Below are positions 1 to 12,083 of a DNA stretch of 64,000 nucleotides, piece by piece. The translations under genes were made by a program, and so were the position numbers. How positions within the stretch are numbered: position 1 is the stretch's first letter; each line of letters opens with the position of its first letter. The stretch comes from Owenia fusiformis (lineage: Eukaryota > Annelida > Polychaeta > Sabellida > Oweniidae): assembly GCA_903813345.2 (NCBI GenBank), contig CAIIXF020000002.1, positions 2,702,001-2,766,000 of the forward strand. The letters are read 5' to 3'. The notes under the pieces are model-generated. The model was not told the DNA's origin. It made no database searches and saw nothing but the letters and a program-made list of their open reading frames with translations.

Positions 1-825
1 ACATTGAAGTTCACGTTAACGTTTTGTTCAATATGTGTAGCTTAACCTCTCTTCTTTCCTAGACAGTGAACTTGAACTTGGAGGTTAATTTCATACTTTA
101 AACCTACACAAACTCCGAACGAAGTATATGTCGTGTAGTTTTGGGAAAGGATATGTATCGATATGGTGAACTGAATTCAACAATGTTTTTCTCTTAAACC
201 AATTATTGAAAACATTCTTTAAAAAAACAAGGTTCGTTATGTAATGTTGACTGATTGGCAATAATTTAATGCAAAAACTATTTACACATATTTTTTAAAA
301 CTGTTTTTGTTAAAATTGATTTTTTGTTCCTCTTTACCAATTCTTGAGAGTGGAATAAAATGTCTTTCCGAACCTTGTTGGATCAAAATAGATCATACAA
401 CATTTTCTTAGACCTCTCAAAAATCATGCAAAAATTAAAACAAAACCCCCCAAAATAGATAAAAATTAAGATAAATATTTTATTTCATTAACAATATACT
501 TTTTTAAAATCAACCAAACTTTCCTTTGTACAACTACAATATTGAGAGACCTAAAAACGTTGTATTTATGTCGTTTTGTTCCAATGAGGTTCGGATAGAT
601 TTTCATTTCATCCCGAACATATGATACCAAGAACAAAATAAGTGTCTGGTGTGTTTTCTAAAACAATATAGAAAAAAGTATATATACATATTTCAAATTA
701 TAATGCAACCATTAAATTGATGATGTGTAAATTTTCAGAATGTGTTAATGACTTGTTTAAAAGAAACGCGTGTCGCAAAAAGTTCACCATATCGATATCA
801 CTCCTTTACCTGGGATACGCTCACC
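1..825. other. AT-rich non-coding stretch
   Basis: I see no coding region, RNA gene or repeat with clear boundaries here. Open frames are short and of low complexity. It lies upstream of LINE-A ORF1 and could include part of that element's 5' untranslated region, but nothing in the sequence shows where the element begins. Confidence 0.5.
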
Positions 826-1060
826 TGTCAAATCCCGATTTAAATCGGGAGAAATCCCGATTTTTTGTTGCTTATCCAGATTTATTTTTCAAAATCCAGA
901 TTTTCGAGAAATCCCGATTTTAAGGATACATTCCAAATTTTTTTGTAAAATATCCCGAGTTAAAGAATTTTTTTCACAAATTATCCCGATTTTGTGTTCA
1001 AAACTTCCAATTTGTTAACGAATCATCCCGATTCTGTAGTAAAAACTCCCGATTTTTAAC
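826..1060. repeat. Degenerate tandem repeat with ATCCCGATTTT core
   Basis: The motif ATCCCGATTT, or a close variant, recurs about every 30-45 bases, separated by T-rich or A-rich spacers. The first unit forms a local palindrome (AAATCCCGATTTAAATCGGG). Small open frames across it are repeat translations, not genes. Confidence 0.6.
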
Positions 1061-1368
1061 CAGAATTTAATTTAATAGATGAATCTGAGACCTAGCCCGT
1101 ACTAGTCATCATTCTTATGCATACCGAGTTCCTGAAAATACTGGCGAACTTGTAGAAGGTTTTAGCGATGATGGTGTTTGGGGCATTTGGTACTGATATC
1201 TTAAATGTGATGAAATCTATGGAGATTACAAACGGAGTTGTTATCATCACAAAGTGGTCAAAAGGGCCCTTAAACAAACAAACATAGATATTTAATATTC
1301 TTCAACCAGCTATCACTGTGCCAAAGACTACCTTAGCTCGAACAAATGATTTTCTGACCTACAACAAC

Positions 1369-2434
1369 ATGGACATGCTAAGGAAATTATCCCCAATAAA
1401 TAGCTACCTAAAAACACAAGATACAAGTAAAATTGAAATGAGGAAGTCACAAAACATTGGGGAAAGAGATAAAAGTCCATCAAGATCAATTCAGACTGAG
1501 AACTCGGATGAAAGTGACATGAATACTACATTCATAGAGCAAGACAATGAACCAGAATTACCCTCACAAGGCATAACCCGTCCCAAAGATACAGCCAGCA
1601 ACCTATGTGAGTACTGTAAGAAAAATGTGAGTGTAGTAGAATGTGAACTATGTAGGACAGTTGTCCTGTAATAAATGTCAAAATTTGACAAAACCAGCAC
1701 TGAAGGCAATTAATGCCCATAAAAATCTTCACTGGTTCTGCATATCATGTGAAAATAATGTTAAAGATTTATTGGAATCGAACACCATCTCAAATACAAA
1801 ACTCAATGAGGCCATTACCATATCAAACAAGAAATTGACTGCTACAATTACACAGAAGTTTCTAAAAATGCAGAGTGAAATAATAGCAAAAACAGCCGAC
1901 AGTAAAATAACCAAACAAATATTAGAACTAGAGCGAAAAATGTATAATGATTTTGCAATAGTGACAGAAACACTTAAGACAAGCAATAATATCCTCATAG
2001 ACAAGATGGAAAATTTGGAGAAAGAGATCAAGCAAGTCGAACAGACTGTGAATGAGGAGAGACAAAACGTTGGAACTACTACACAGATCAGTGAAATACA
2101 AACTAACCTGTCTGAAATGAAGAAAATAGTGCAAGAAAAGCCAGATATAATAACAGAACTTGAAGAGAAAGACAAGAGAAAAAACAACCTTGTCTCCTCA
2201 AATGTCCCTGAAAGTAGACAGGATACAGCAAGACAGCGTCAGATGGCAGACATAAGTGTAGTATGTGACTTAATCGAATTCCAACTTGGACTAGGTAGTG
2301 TCAACATTTCTCGTACAACTAGGCTCGGGACCCATGAGGGAGATTCTAGAAGACCACTACTTGTTATTTTTGAAAACACTGAAAATCGGGACAAAGTTCT
2401 GAAAGCGGCACCAAGACTCAGAAAAAGCACATCA
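1369..2434 (+). pseudogene. LINE-A ORF1, 5' part (PHD-finger, coiled-coil)
   Basis: This is the first part of the ORF1 protein of a CR1-like non-LTR retrotransposon, an RNA-binding partner of the ORF2 polymerase. After a polar N-terminus there is a Cys/His zinc finger of PHD type (CEYC, CELC, CNKC, then HWFCISC) over about 1601-1755. A long Lys/Glu-rich stretch, probably coiled coil, follows at about 1755-2200, and then an RNA-binding-like segment containing TTRLG and LLVIFENTENRDKVLKAAP. One frameshift lies inside the zinc finger near 1650-1670. I chose the ATG at 1369 as the first Met in frame. The reading frame is cut at 2434 by the 5.1-kb insertion and resumes at 7554. The family is recognised from domain order and motifs. 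It is dead in this copy. Confidence 0.8.
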
Positions 2435-2689
2435 CTGGGCTTTCAATAGCAGGGGGCGAGTGTCCGAAATCGCCGTTTGTTTTCGATAATTCGCCGTTTG
2501 TTAGAAGTCAAATATTGTCTAAGTTTTGGGGGAAAATATAAGTCTTCTATAGACTATCCTTTATTTTATTCAGCGATCTTGTTTTGCACTTCCTTGTCTA
2601 TGATTTGTACCTCAGTTTCGAACTGCAATGGAACTCACTATAATCGTAAGGATCACTTGATCTCATTATAGTAGTAAACACCGTCCAAT

Positions 2690-3400
2690 TTTGTACCTGT
2701 TTGCGCTATGGATTTTAGATCACTACCATGTTGAAATGGACCATGGCCATACCATGGTATACCATGGTATGACCATGGCATACCATGGTATATGGCCATG
2801 AAATGCAATGAAATACCATGGTAATACCATGGCCGATCATGAACGTTAAATGGCACCATTGCATTTCATTGTTAACAGTGCGTTTTTAACATGGAGTTTT
2901 CCATTGAAAAAATACTGCCGTTTCGCAGTATTTCATGGTCAGAAACCATCAAATGCAATGATATCATGGTCAAGTTCTCGGCTATGATATCATTGCATTT
3001 GATGGTTTCTTGACCATGATATCATTGCATTTGATGGTTTCTGACTATGAAATACTGTGAAACGGCAGTATTTTTTCAATGGGAAACTCCATGTTAAAAA
3101 AACGCTCCTGACCATGAAATGCAATGGTGCCATTTAACTATCATGATATACCATGGTATACCATGGTCAATTAACATGTAATTTTGTATCTAAAAAATAC
3201 CACCGTTTCACAGTATTTCATGGTCAAATACCATCAAATGCAGTGATATCATGGTCTAGACATTTAACCATGATATGCAATGGTGCCATTTAATTATCAC
3301 AATCTACCGTGGAAACTATACTTAAAATTTTGCATTTAAAAATACTGCTATTTGCAGTATTTCATGGTTGCAAACCATCAAATGCAATGAAGTAGAGTCA
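2690..3400. repeat. Palindromic CCATGG / ATGCAATGATATCATGG repeat cluster with a long hairpin
   Basis: Self-complementary words such as ATACCATGGTAT and ATGATATCATGG are packed through this stretch. A long inverted repeat has arms at about 2820-2973 and 3010-3165, with 36 bases between them; both arms carry the sequence around AAATACTGC and CATGGAGTTT. Degraded further copies of the same modules run to about 3400. The strand could fold into a stem of more than 100 base pairs. Open frames here only translate the repeat. Confidence 0.75.
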
Positions 3401-3689
3401 AGATGTTTAATCTAAGACTGGAGGTTTGACTTACAAAATATTAAGTTGATCTCCTATTTAACTGACAACAGTCAAATAAAAGTAAAGCATATTTGTTTAA
3501 CAAAAAAAAAATTGTTTCTAGGGTTATTAACTTAATTAATCATAATAGAAATTAATTTATTAAATAAAGGAACAAAAGTATATAAAGATGTGATTTTGAT
3601 GAATATCAGAATCACTAATTATAATAATTTGGTTATCTAATCAACATTTATTAATAAAGATATTTCACGTAAAAAATACTTTTTGAACA

Positions 3690-4765
3690 TGGCCTTTCAT
3701 TGTATTTCACTGCATTGCAAGAAAGACCATTGCATTTCATTGCATATCATGATCAATCATTGTATTTCATTGCATTTCATGGTTAAACGTGGTATTTCAT
3801 TGCATTTCATGATCCATTTCAACTCTGACCAATTTTAGACTTGAGACTCTTGTAGAGTTCTTTTTAGCAATGAAATACCATGGTATAACCATGGTATTTG
3901 ATGGTCAGGTTTGACAATGAAATGCTATGAAATACAATCAACCACGAAATGCAATGATATGCCATGATAAATGATAGTTATGATTATGGCACTCAAATAC
4001 CATGGTGTGACCATAGTATTTGATGGTCAGGTTTGACAATAAAATGCCATGAAAAACCACCAACCATGAAATGCAATGATAAAACCATGATAAATGAGAG
4101 TTATGATTTTGGCAATGAAATGACATGGTATGACCATGGTAATTGATTGTCACACGGTACAATGAAATGCCATGAAATGTCATCAACCATGATAAACAAT
4201 GGTAATGCCATGGTAAATGATGGTCAGGTACATAACAATAAAATATCATGGTATGGCCATGACATTTGATTGTCAAATTGTACAATGAAATACCATCAAC
4301 CATGATATACAATGGTAATACCATGGTAAATGATGGTCAGGTACATGGCAATGAAATACCATGGTATGACCATGGTATTTGATTGTCACATCTTATAATG
4401 AAATGTCATCAACCATGATATACCATGGTAGATTATGGTCAGGAACATGGCATTGAAATACCATGGTATTTGATTGTCACATCTTACAATGAAATGCAAT
4501 CAACCATGATATACCATGGTAATACCATGGTAAATGATGGTCAGGAACATGGCAATGAAATACCATGGTATTTGATGGCAAACTTTGGACATGAAATACC
4601 ATGAAACATGGTATAACATGATATACCATGGTATACCATGGTCAAAAATTGACCAAAAAAACATCATTGCCACCATGGTCAGAGTTGATGGTAATTTCAT
4701 TGCCGATCATGATAGACCATGGTAAACCATGGTATACCATGGTATCATGGTTTACGTTTAAACAT
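3690..4765. repeat. Tandem array of ~95-120-bp units built on CCATGGTAT
   Basis: The landmark GATGGTCAGGNACAT and its variants recur near 3900, 4020, 4212, 4332, 4435 and 4537. Each is followed by GGCAATGAAATACCATGGTATGACC-like sequence and then a TTTGATTGTCACA-like segment. The units have diverged and differ in length by small deletions. Each unit is rich in inverted ATG/CAT words, so both strands give pseudo-proteins of His, Gly, Met and Tyr. The flanking 3401-3690 segment is plain AT-rich DNA. Confidence 0.7.
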
Positions 4766-6890
4766 GGTATCTGACCACTATCATGTGCATGATAATTCAA
4801 ATTCCAACCTTTGGTATAATCAGAGTTGGTTATTTTTCACTGGACATGCAGTTACATGTATGATTGATACAACTCTGTCCAACCAGTCACAGTACAGTCT
4901 ACCCTGCGTCAGTGCGTGCAGAGTCTAGTTAAATTACTGAAGACGAAGAAGCTCTCTTTTAAGAAGTGAAGTCAAACGAATGCAAAGGGTAAGTACAGTC
5001 CTTCCAATGGGTGTAAAATTGTATTAATCAGTTAAAGGCCCCATATAAAGTTTAAACCACTTTGGCTTATATTTTTGTCTTATCCAATGTTATCAAAGCG
5101 TGAAATGTGAAACTTTTTATTAATTTAAAAAATGTTTTTGAAGGACTTTTTGTTTAAAATATCGTGAATTTATTCAAAACTAACTTTAAGAGGTCACACT
5201 AATCCTTTAAAGCGATAATTCACACCGATGTATAGCAATCATCCTCACTTGTTCTTTTGCCGACAAAATCAAGAAAATTGGTTGATAGGTGAGCGAGCAA
5301 TGAACTCATCCATGCATGAAAGTGGTTCAGGGAAAGATGCATTTCAAAATTTTAATTCTCATAGAAACCAATGGTAAACTAATATTAAAAACATATTCAT
5401 CCTTTTAACCTGGTTAGACAGTCAAAATTGGTTTATTGTTTAGCATATTTAGAAAAGATTGACATTGAAAAATGTTGCCACCTAAGTGATGTCACGATGT
5501 GGTCACTTAGGTTGAAAATATTTTCGATATGCTAAATCATTAAATTGGCACATTAGATATAACATTTTATTTTTAACATGGTGTGTCCGTTATATATTGG
5601 TGTTAAAAAGATATAGAGGTTCTTATATGAGTACCTGTGCAAGATCGTCCATTCTTGATGAGATTTAATAATTCCTCTTTATCGAGTCGCAGACGAGATA
5701 AAGAAACATTATCAAAGCGACTGTCGGATAAATTATGAATGTAGTTTCGCACAGGTGTCAACGGAACCAAACAGTGAACCCCGCTTTCCCGAACCCGAGT
5801 TTCCAGAATTCGCCTCGCATGCCTTCGACTCTTTCTCAAGATTTGGGCCCTAATTTTCTCAAAATATATTGTACCCCGACATTATCATCCTGGTGTCTCG
5901 TTTATAACACCCTTGTAATTACAATGCGAAGTTACTTAAGCATGATAAAAAGTGTATGTGTGGATGGGGGGAGGAGGTTTGACCCCCGCTTACCAAAAGC
6001 TGGGACATGTATACCTTTATATACTCAACCGGCCAAGTATTAACAGTACAAAAGGGAGAAAAAATCCACCAGGTTCATAATTCTACACGTTCACGTACAA
6101 GTTTAAAAAAGTGTATCTTAAATTTATGTAGAACTACGCCTTTGTACAAGCGACGCATTTTCACAGGTGCGTCTTTACAATGAAACACAATAACGAGAAT
6201 TGCAACTTTAGGATCTTGAAAAAAGTTGCAATATTCTTCCTGGTTAGAATAGGTTTCCACGTACAACTAGAAACACTATATAAAATAACTATCTATACAC
6301 CATCAATGCAAATATATGCTTTCTTCCATTCTGATACTCATGGCATCTTTCTGTTTCACCTGAAACACAGGGCTGAGAAGAAATGAGATGTCATGGCTTA
6401 TCATGATGGCTTTCTTCGAGAATACATAATGCGGGGTGTCACATTCATTGCAACACACCTTGCAACAATGTCTTATATGAGGGTAATTTCTTATATTGAG
6501 AAGTTTATCATCTATTGAAATTAAATACTTGTAGCTACAAAAAGCGAATTTGTTTGCGCAGTCCTAGCTCGACATATTGAAAACAATATTTACAACATGG
6601 TATTCTTAGTAGACTGTTCAATTTGGAATTTCGAAGTAGCCAAACATCAGCTTTCTAACAAAAATCATCATTAAAGGATTTTATCAAAGTCTTCCATGCA
6701 AATGAAGGTGTGAATTCACATTAACAAATTAAGATTAGATCCACAATATGTTATCAAATGGTTAAATGCGCAAAATGTGTAGATATGTTTTCCTTAATAA
6801 TGTATGAGGAGGCCTTTCAGGCAATTTTCGAAAACGTAGTGAGAACAAGTTTGGTGTAGAGGGGAGGGGGATATCTCCCACCTCGGTCTC
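4766..6890. other. Non-coding stretch within the 5.1-kb insertion
   Basis: No protein family could be recognised. An imperfect inverted repeat occupies 5440-5555: TTTAGCATAT near 5440 pairs with ATATGCTAAA near 5530, and ACCTAAGTGA near 5488 with TCACTTAGGT near 5503. It looks like a small MITE. The minus-strand frame at 5603-5839 has a protein-like mixture of residues, but I recognise no domain and do not call it a gene. Confidence 0.45.
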
Positions 6891-6902
6891 TCTCTAATGC
6901 CT

Positions 6903-6955
6903 TGGCCACATATGCGCCGGGCGCCGGCCGATGATTAGTCATCGGCCGATTTCTA
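6903..6955. repeat. Short GC-rich palindrome
   Basis: CGGCCGATGA and TCATCGGCCG flank a 4-base loop, just after GCGCCGGGCGCC. The segment is strikingly GC-rich against its AT-rich surroundings. The left side (TTGGCCACATATGCGCC) resembles the terminal sequence of the Harbinger-like MITE at 55094, so it may be a decayed relative; this is inference. Confidence 0.4.
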
Positions 6956-7553
6956 AATCAATTTCGACAATAATTATCTAATTCGGCAATTTTAGTTACA
7001 AAACATGAAGGTACATTATGTAAAATGTTGAAGACAATTGGTGCATATTTAACAAAATACCGGCACCAGTCCTGTTACTTTTGGAACACCCTGTATGTCA
7101 CCATTTCTGGCAATGTCTGGAGGCGGTAAAAACTAAAATGAATCTGATATACACATAATCACAAGTGAATCATCCATTAATACATCACTCTCATTTTAAT
7201 AATGACAATTCTAGATTTTGAGTTCTATTAAAAGTGTTCAATTCAACGGGTGCATTTGGATTTGTGAAATGCAACCTGTGTAAGGGTAAGTTATCTTATA
7301 AAAGGTAAATGACATTCTATATAAGTTGCCCTAGTCATTCCACAGTTCCAGGTGTTATTTTGTGGAGCCCATGTCTTGTCACATCACACGTGGAAATGAC
7401 TTTGACAAACCTTGGACATCTTTCTTTCAGTCCATGGACTCTAAAATAACAAGAATTTGCATTGTCGGGAGCGTAAAATTGGTTATTTTGAATGCCGCCT
7501 CTTGTATTTTTCATCTGCCCCTTGTACACAAAGTTAGTGAAACCACTGCATCA

Positions 7554-7983
7554 TGGAGGACTACATACATCCAGGCAGACCTGACCCCTCATGAAAGAAG
7601 ACTAGCTTATGAATTACGCCAAGAAAGAAACAGACGCTTAGAAAATGGAGAAACTGACCTCATTATAAGAAACGGGAAGATACTCAAGAAGCGCCAGTTT
7701 AGCACTGACCCCCCTCGACTAAATAGAGATAGAAATATTCAAAATCAGTCTCAGAGAAATAGAAACAGGCATCCAATTTCAAGTTCAGATGAAGAGGAAA
7801 CCTACAATAGAGTCTGATATGGAAAGCCAAACATATCACCCACCAGCATCACCATGGCTACCACCTCAGCAATACTATAATCCTCAGAAAAGAGCAGAAG
7901 AGCAAGCATCAGCAAGTTACTTCCAGGACAAATCCAGAAATAATGATACTCCTCTATCCAGATCACAAATCGGGACCCCATAG
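7554..7983 (+). pseudogene. LINE-A ORF1, 3' part
   Basis: This continues ORF1 after the insertion. The segment ADLTPHERRLAYELRQERNR followed by NLIIRNGKI-like sequence (here DLIIRNGKI) is the conserved C-terminal region of CR1-type ORF1 proteins. A basic, Asn/Gln/Arg-rich tail follows. Its first frame ends at 7817, while a second frame, open from 7789 to a TAG at 7981-7983, continues in a tail-like composition, so a frameshift lies near 7790. Beyond that stop the same frame stays polar up to a TGA near 8131, which may be the original ORF1 end. ORF2 begins in the same frame immediately afterwards. Confidence 0.75.
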
Positions 7984-8133
7984 AGAAGAGCGGAGATACT
8001 GGAAGAATCGAGCTATCATGAGGCAGAAAAACAAGAGGAACGACAACAAAACATAGTATATCATCAATCAGGATCTAATCGACAAAGAAAATATCAGGGC
8101 CACAAGAGTAGAACCCCAAACTCCAGGAAACAA

Positions 8134-9336
8134 TGACAAGCTACTAGTGCTGTAAATGGTGTAAATAGTGTACATAAAAACTCTCTTAAACTGATTTATA
8201 CCAATTGTGACTCATTGATAAATAAGAAAGATGAGCTGAATGTAATAATAGGGATAGAAAACCAAGATGTTATAGCTTTAACAGAAGTTAAACCCAAAAA
8301 TACCAGGTATCCCATTATGAGTACCGAACTAAAGATAGACGGGTATGAATGTTTTAATAATATAGAAGTAGAAAATAGCAGGGAAGTAGCGGTATATGTT
8401 AAATCAGGACTACAATGCTCCCAAATAGAACTAGCTGATAACAGTAAAGAATCAATATGGATAAATGTAGGTTCAGGAGTAAATAAAGCCACAATCGGAT
8501 GTTTGTATCGAAGTCCTAACAGTTCAAAAGAAAATTCCCTTAATCTCATATCACAAATACAAGAAATGTGTGGAAAAGCTCCAAATTATTTAACAATAGT
8601 TGGAGACTTTAACTTGCCAAATATAAACTGGAACTTGAATACAGTGAATCCGGGACCAAACAGAGAAATAGGTGAAAAACTCTTAGAGATAACTGAGGAT
8701 AATTTTATGACACAACATCAAGTAGAACCAACTCGTATTAGACCCGACCAACAATCCAATATATTATATCTTATCATCACAAATGAACCAGATACAATTA
8801 CAAATAATAAAACTATCTCGCCACTCGGAAAAAGTGATCATTGTCTGCTATCTATGGAAATGAATTGTGGAACAAAGTTCGAACCATCCCCCAAAGAGAT
8901 ACAGCTTATTCACAGAGGGAATTTTGAAGCCATGAAAGCTGACTTGGACATTGACTGGGAAAAAGCATTTCAAGGGAAATCTACCGAGGAATGCTGGGCC
9001 CTCTTCAAAGATAAACTAGAAGAAACAACAAAAAGACACATCCCAACTACACAATCCCAAAAAAAGAAAGAACCGTGGATAGATAATGAATGTATGAAGA
9101 AGATAAGAACAAAACGGAGAGCCTATAACAAGATGTCCAAGAGAAGAAAAAACAAATCCTGTACCGAGGACGATGAAAAAGCCTATAAGAAGATTTGCAA
9201 AGAAGCCAAGGCAGAGGTTAGGAGAGCCATAAGAAGGTATGAAAAGAAAATAGCAAAATCAGCAAAATCCAATCCTAAATTATTCTGGAAATACACGGGT
9301 TCTAAAACAAAGACCAGGATAGGAATACCAACCTAG
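8134..9336 (+). pseudogene. LINE-A ORF2, endonuclease and linker
   Basis: This encodes the apurinic-type endonuclease that nicks target DNA for target-primed reverse transcription. Visible motifs are YTNCDSLINK near the start, ALTEVKPKN (metal-binding Glu), CLYRSPNS, VGDFNLPNINW (catalytic Asp and Asn) and KSDHCLL (the Ser-Asp-His catalytic end). A basic linker rich in Lys and Arg follows, running into KLFWKYTGSKTK. No Met is obvious at the start; homology begins just after the TGA near 8131, and the first ATG in frame is at 8230. The frame stops at 9336 and coding-like sequence resumes one base out of register, so ORF2 is broken by a single-base frameshift near 9330. Confidence 0.85.
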
Positions 9337-11070
9337 ACAAAGACAATGACACTAAGACAGAAACAGAACAAGAAAAGGCAGATCTGTTGAACAACTTTTT
9401 TTCTGATGTGTTTACAAAAGAAGATACAGATAACATGCCTCTACTTGACTTTATATATATAGGTTCTTATATTGAAGAATGGTCTCTATCTGAGCCGGAG
9501 GTAAAGATAGCCCTCGAGACAATAAAAACCAACAAGTCCCCAGGTCCAGATAAGATAAAAGGAATAATCTTAAAAGGCCTGGCAGATATTATCTCATACC
9601 CAATATATGTTATCTTTAAAAGATCTCTGAAAGATGGGTATCTACCAATAGACTGGAGACGAGCAAATGTCACCCCCATCTTCAAAAAAGGTTCCAAGTC
9701 CAACCCCACCAACTATAGACCAGTGAGCCTGATAAGTATCATATGCAAGCTACTAGAAAACACAATAAGACACCAACTACTGAACCACATGAAAAAGAAC
9801 AAATTATTATCGACAGCACAACATGGTTTCTTACCAAACAGATCCTGTACAACAAATTTACTTGAAATTATAGAAGCATGGACTCGACTAATTGATATAG
9901 GGGGCGCTATAGACAAAATCTATTTAGATTGGGCGAAAGCGTTTGATTCTGTACCTCACCAAAGACTGCTTCTAAAGTTGAAATACATGGGAATTAGAGG
10001 TATCGCACACAGGTGGATAAGCCATTTTGTAACCCAAAGACAGCAGAGAGTAGTAATAAATGGAACATCAGCTGAATGGATGCCTGTAACGTCCGGTATA
10101 ACTCAGGGAAGTGTGCTCGGGCCGATTTTGTTCCTAATATACATCAACGACATGCCTGACGTGGTAAAACAAAGTAAAATTAGTCTCTTTGCTGATGATA
10201 CAAAGCTCTACAGAAATGTGACAAACCCAACAGAAAATCAACTCCTTCAGAAAGACCTTGATGCAATCCAAACCTGGACAGATAAATGGCAGCTAAAATT
10301 TAATACAAGCAAGTGCTCAGTCTTGCATTTAGGAAGGAGAAATGCAGAATGTGACTATACCTTGCGAAATAACAGCAATGATGATAATATGACAATCAGT
10401 AAGTCAAAATGCGAAAGAGACTTGGGAATCTATATGGACTGCAATTTAAAGTTTAGTGAACATGTCAAAATAGTGGCAAATAAAGCAAATCAAACCCTGG
10501 GTATGATAAAACGATCCTTCAAATATTGGGACTTTGACTCTTTTAGGTTGTTGTTCAATGGACTAGTGAGACCTAAATTAGAATATGCGAATGCAGTTTG
10601 GAATCCATACCTAAAGAAGGATATTGAAATCATTGAGAATGTACAAAGAAGAGCGACAAAAATAATTCCATCACTGAGGGAACTCTCATACCCTGAACGT
10701 CTTAAGGTACTAGATATGACAACACTTGCATTTAGACGACTCAGAGGAGATATGATAGAGACATACAAGTATATTAATAACTTCTATGATGTAAATACAA
10801 AACTACTTTTTCCCAGTCTACTCCAGCAAGAAGTACCACAACGAACACGTAGATGTAACACCCAGTATCTATTTAAGTCACATTGTAAAACATCCACAAG
10901 ACAGCACACATTTAGCCAGAGAGTAGTAAAACAATGGAATTGTATAACAGAATGGGTAGTTATATGCCCAAAGTGTGAATCAGTTCAAAAACAGATTGGA
11001 CTCCCACTGGTACAATCACCCAATGAAATACGATCATACAGTGGACTATCATTTTATACATCGTTACTAA
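9331..11070 (+). pseudogene. LINE-A ORF2, reverse transcriptase
   Basis: This is the reverse transcriptase and C-terminal part of a CR1-like LINE. Motifs in order are KSPGPDKIKG, PIFKKGSKSNPTNYRPVSL, QHGFLPNRSC, YLDWAKAFDSVPH (first catalytic Asp), GITQGSVLGPILFLIYIND, and SLFADDTKLY, which holds the catalytic Asp pair. The thumb and C-terminal region follows, with LVRPKLEYANAVWNPY and IIENVQRRATK. Near 10955-10965 a frameshift separates SQRVVKQWNCITEWV from the normal C-terminus, which reads on as NQFKNRLDSHW in the next frame to a stop at 11068-11070. The catalytic core is intact, but frameshifts at both ends make this copy non-functional. Sequence up to about 11230 is probably its 3' untranslated region. 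Confidence 0.88.
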
Positions 11071-11423
11071 CCTTAAGTATTGATCGGTTAAACAGGCAAA
11101 ATATGCCTATAAACCGTAATCATCTTATAACCATACATCTTATATGAATCAAGTGTAGGATTGTATCAAGCTTGGGAATTTCAATTGAGTTTACCTGTTA
11201 GCACAAATTATTACATACCTCATATGTATTCTATACGCTTATTGGTCAATTCATGGTCACATGATATGAAATAGATAGACTAATTCCCTGGAAAGTATTA
11301 AATCCCCGCTTTCGCAGATTACGGGGAAGATAAATGCTACTAATGACCGATGACGTCATTGAAATCACAGGAAAACGACTGCGCATCTTTAGTGCGCATT
11401 CAAAGTTCAGTTCAGACGACAAT
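11071..11423. other. LINE-A tail and leader of the recombinase gene
   Basis: This non-coding sequence lies between the LINE reverse transcriptase and the Crypton-like gene. The LINE 3' end is not marked by an obvious poly(A) or short tandem tail, so the junction cannot be placed exactly. The stretch at about 11340-11420 contains TGACGTCATTGAAATC and is less AT-rich, so it may be promoter or 5' leader of the recombinase gene; this is inference. Confidence 0.4.
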
Positions 11424-12083
11424 ATGGCTGGTCGTTTCGAAACGATAAATGACGATGATTTGGATAAATTGATTGACCAAGCCGATTCTTTGGCTACAAA
11501 AAACATTATCAAATCTTCAAGGAAACTCTTCGAAGAGTACTGTGGAGAAACTAACTGCGATGCTGACTCAGACAATCCAGAAATGATAGGATCTATATTG
11601 GAGAAATTTTGGCCGGCCTGCCGGAAACAAGACGGGAATCTGAACACAAATTAATCACTCCAAACAGTAAAATACGGACTTAAACGGTATTTTCGAGATA
11701 AGTTCAACTGTGATCTCAGTGAGGACGATCAGTTCTGCAAGCCTAACAAAGTGTTCAATGCTTTGTTGAAAAAATGAAACGAAAGGGTCTGGCTGATGTA
11801 AAACACAAGCAACCACTGGAAAGCAATGATTTAAAGAAATTATATTCGTCATTTGAATTAGACACACCTAGAGGCCTTCTGCATAAAGTATTTACTGACA
11901 TTATGATATACATGTGTAATCGTGGACGTGAAAATCTGCGTAATTATACCAAAGAAGACTTTGTCATGGAGGTAGACTCAACGGGTCTGAGATATGTGCA
12001 AATGTCCCGTCACATACTGACCAAAAACCACCAGGGTAGTGATGACGCAGAAGACAAATCACCAAGAATGTATGAATTGAAAG

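Larger units (their letters stand above)
2435..7548. mobile_element. 5.1-kb non-coding insertion inside LINE-A ORF1, 5-bp target duplication
   Basis: The segment is flanked by CATCA at 2430-2434 and 7549-7553. Removing the segment plus one CATCA joins codons AGC-ACA-TCA to TGG-AGG-ACT, so ORF1 reads straight on into the YIQADLTPHERR motif. The ends are weakly inverted: CTGGGCTTTCAATAGC on the left, and CAGTGGTTTCACTAAC when the right end is read on the minus strand. No transposase or reverse transcriptase was found inside. Contents in order are palindromic CCATGG repeats, a ~110-bp tandem array, an inverted repeat at 5440-5555, non-coding AT-rich DNA, a GC-rich palindrome and a solo mariner-type end. 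A 5-bp duplication fits a DNA transposon such as Transib or a retroviral-type integrase; the superfamily is not determined. It may be a composite of several insertions. Confidence 0.7.

Noticed and set aside
1092-1277. Short frames upstream of LINE-A ORF1 as a host exon
   Set aside because: Stops in the best frame and no recognised domain; left unannotated.
2653-4928. Frames rich in Tyr-His-Gly-Ile/Met across the CCATGG tract
   Set aside because: They translate the ATG/CAT palindromes and occur on both strands.
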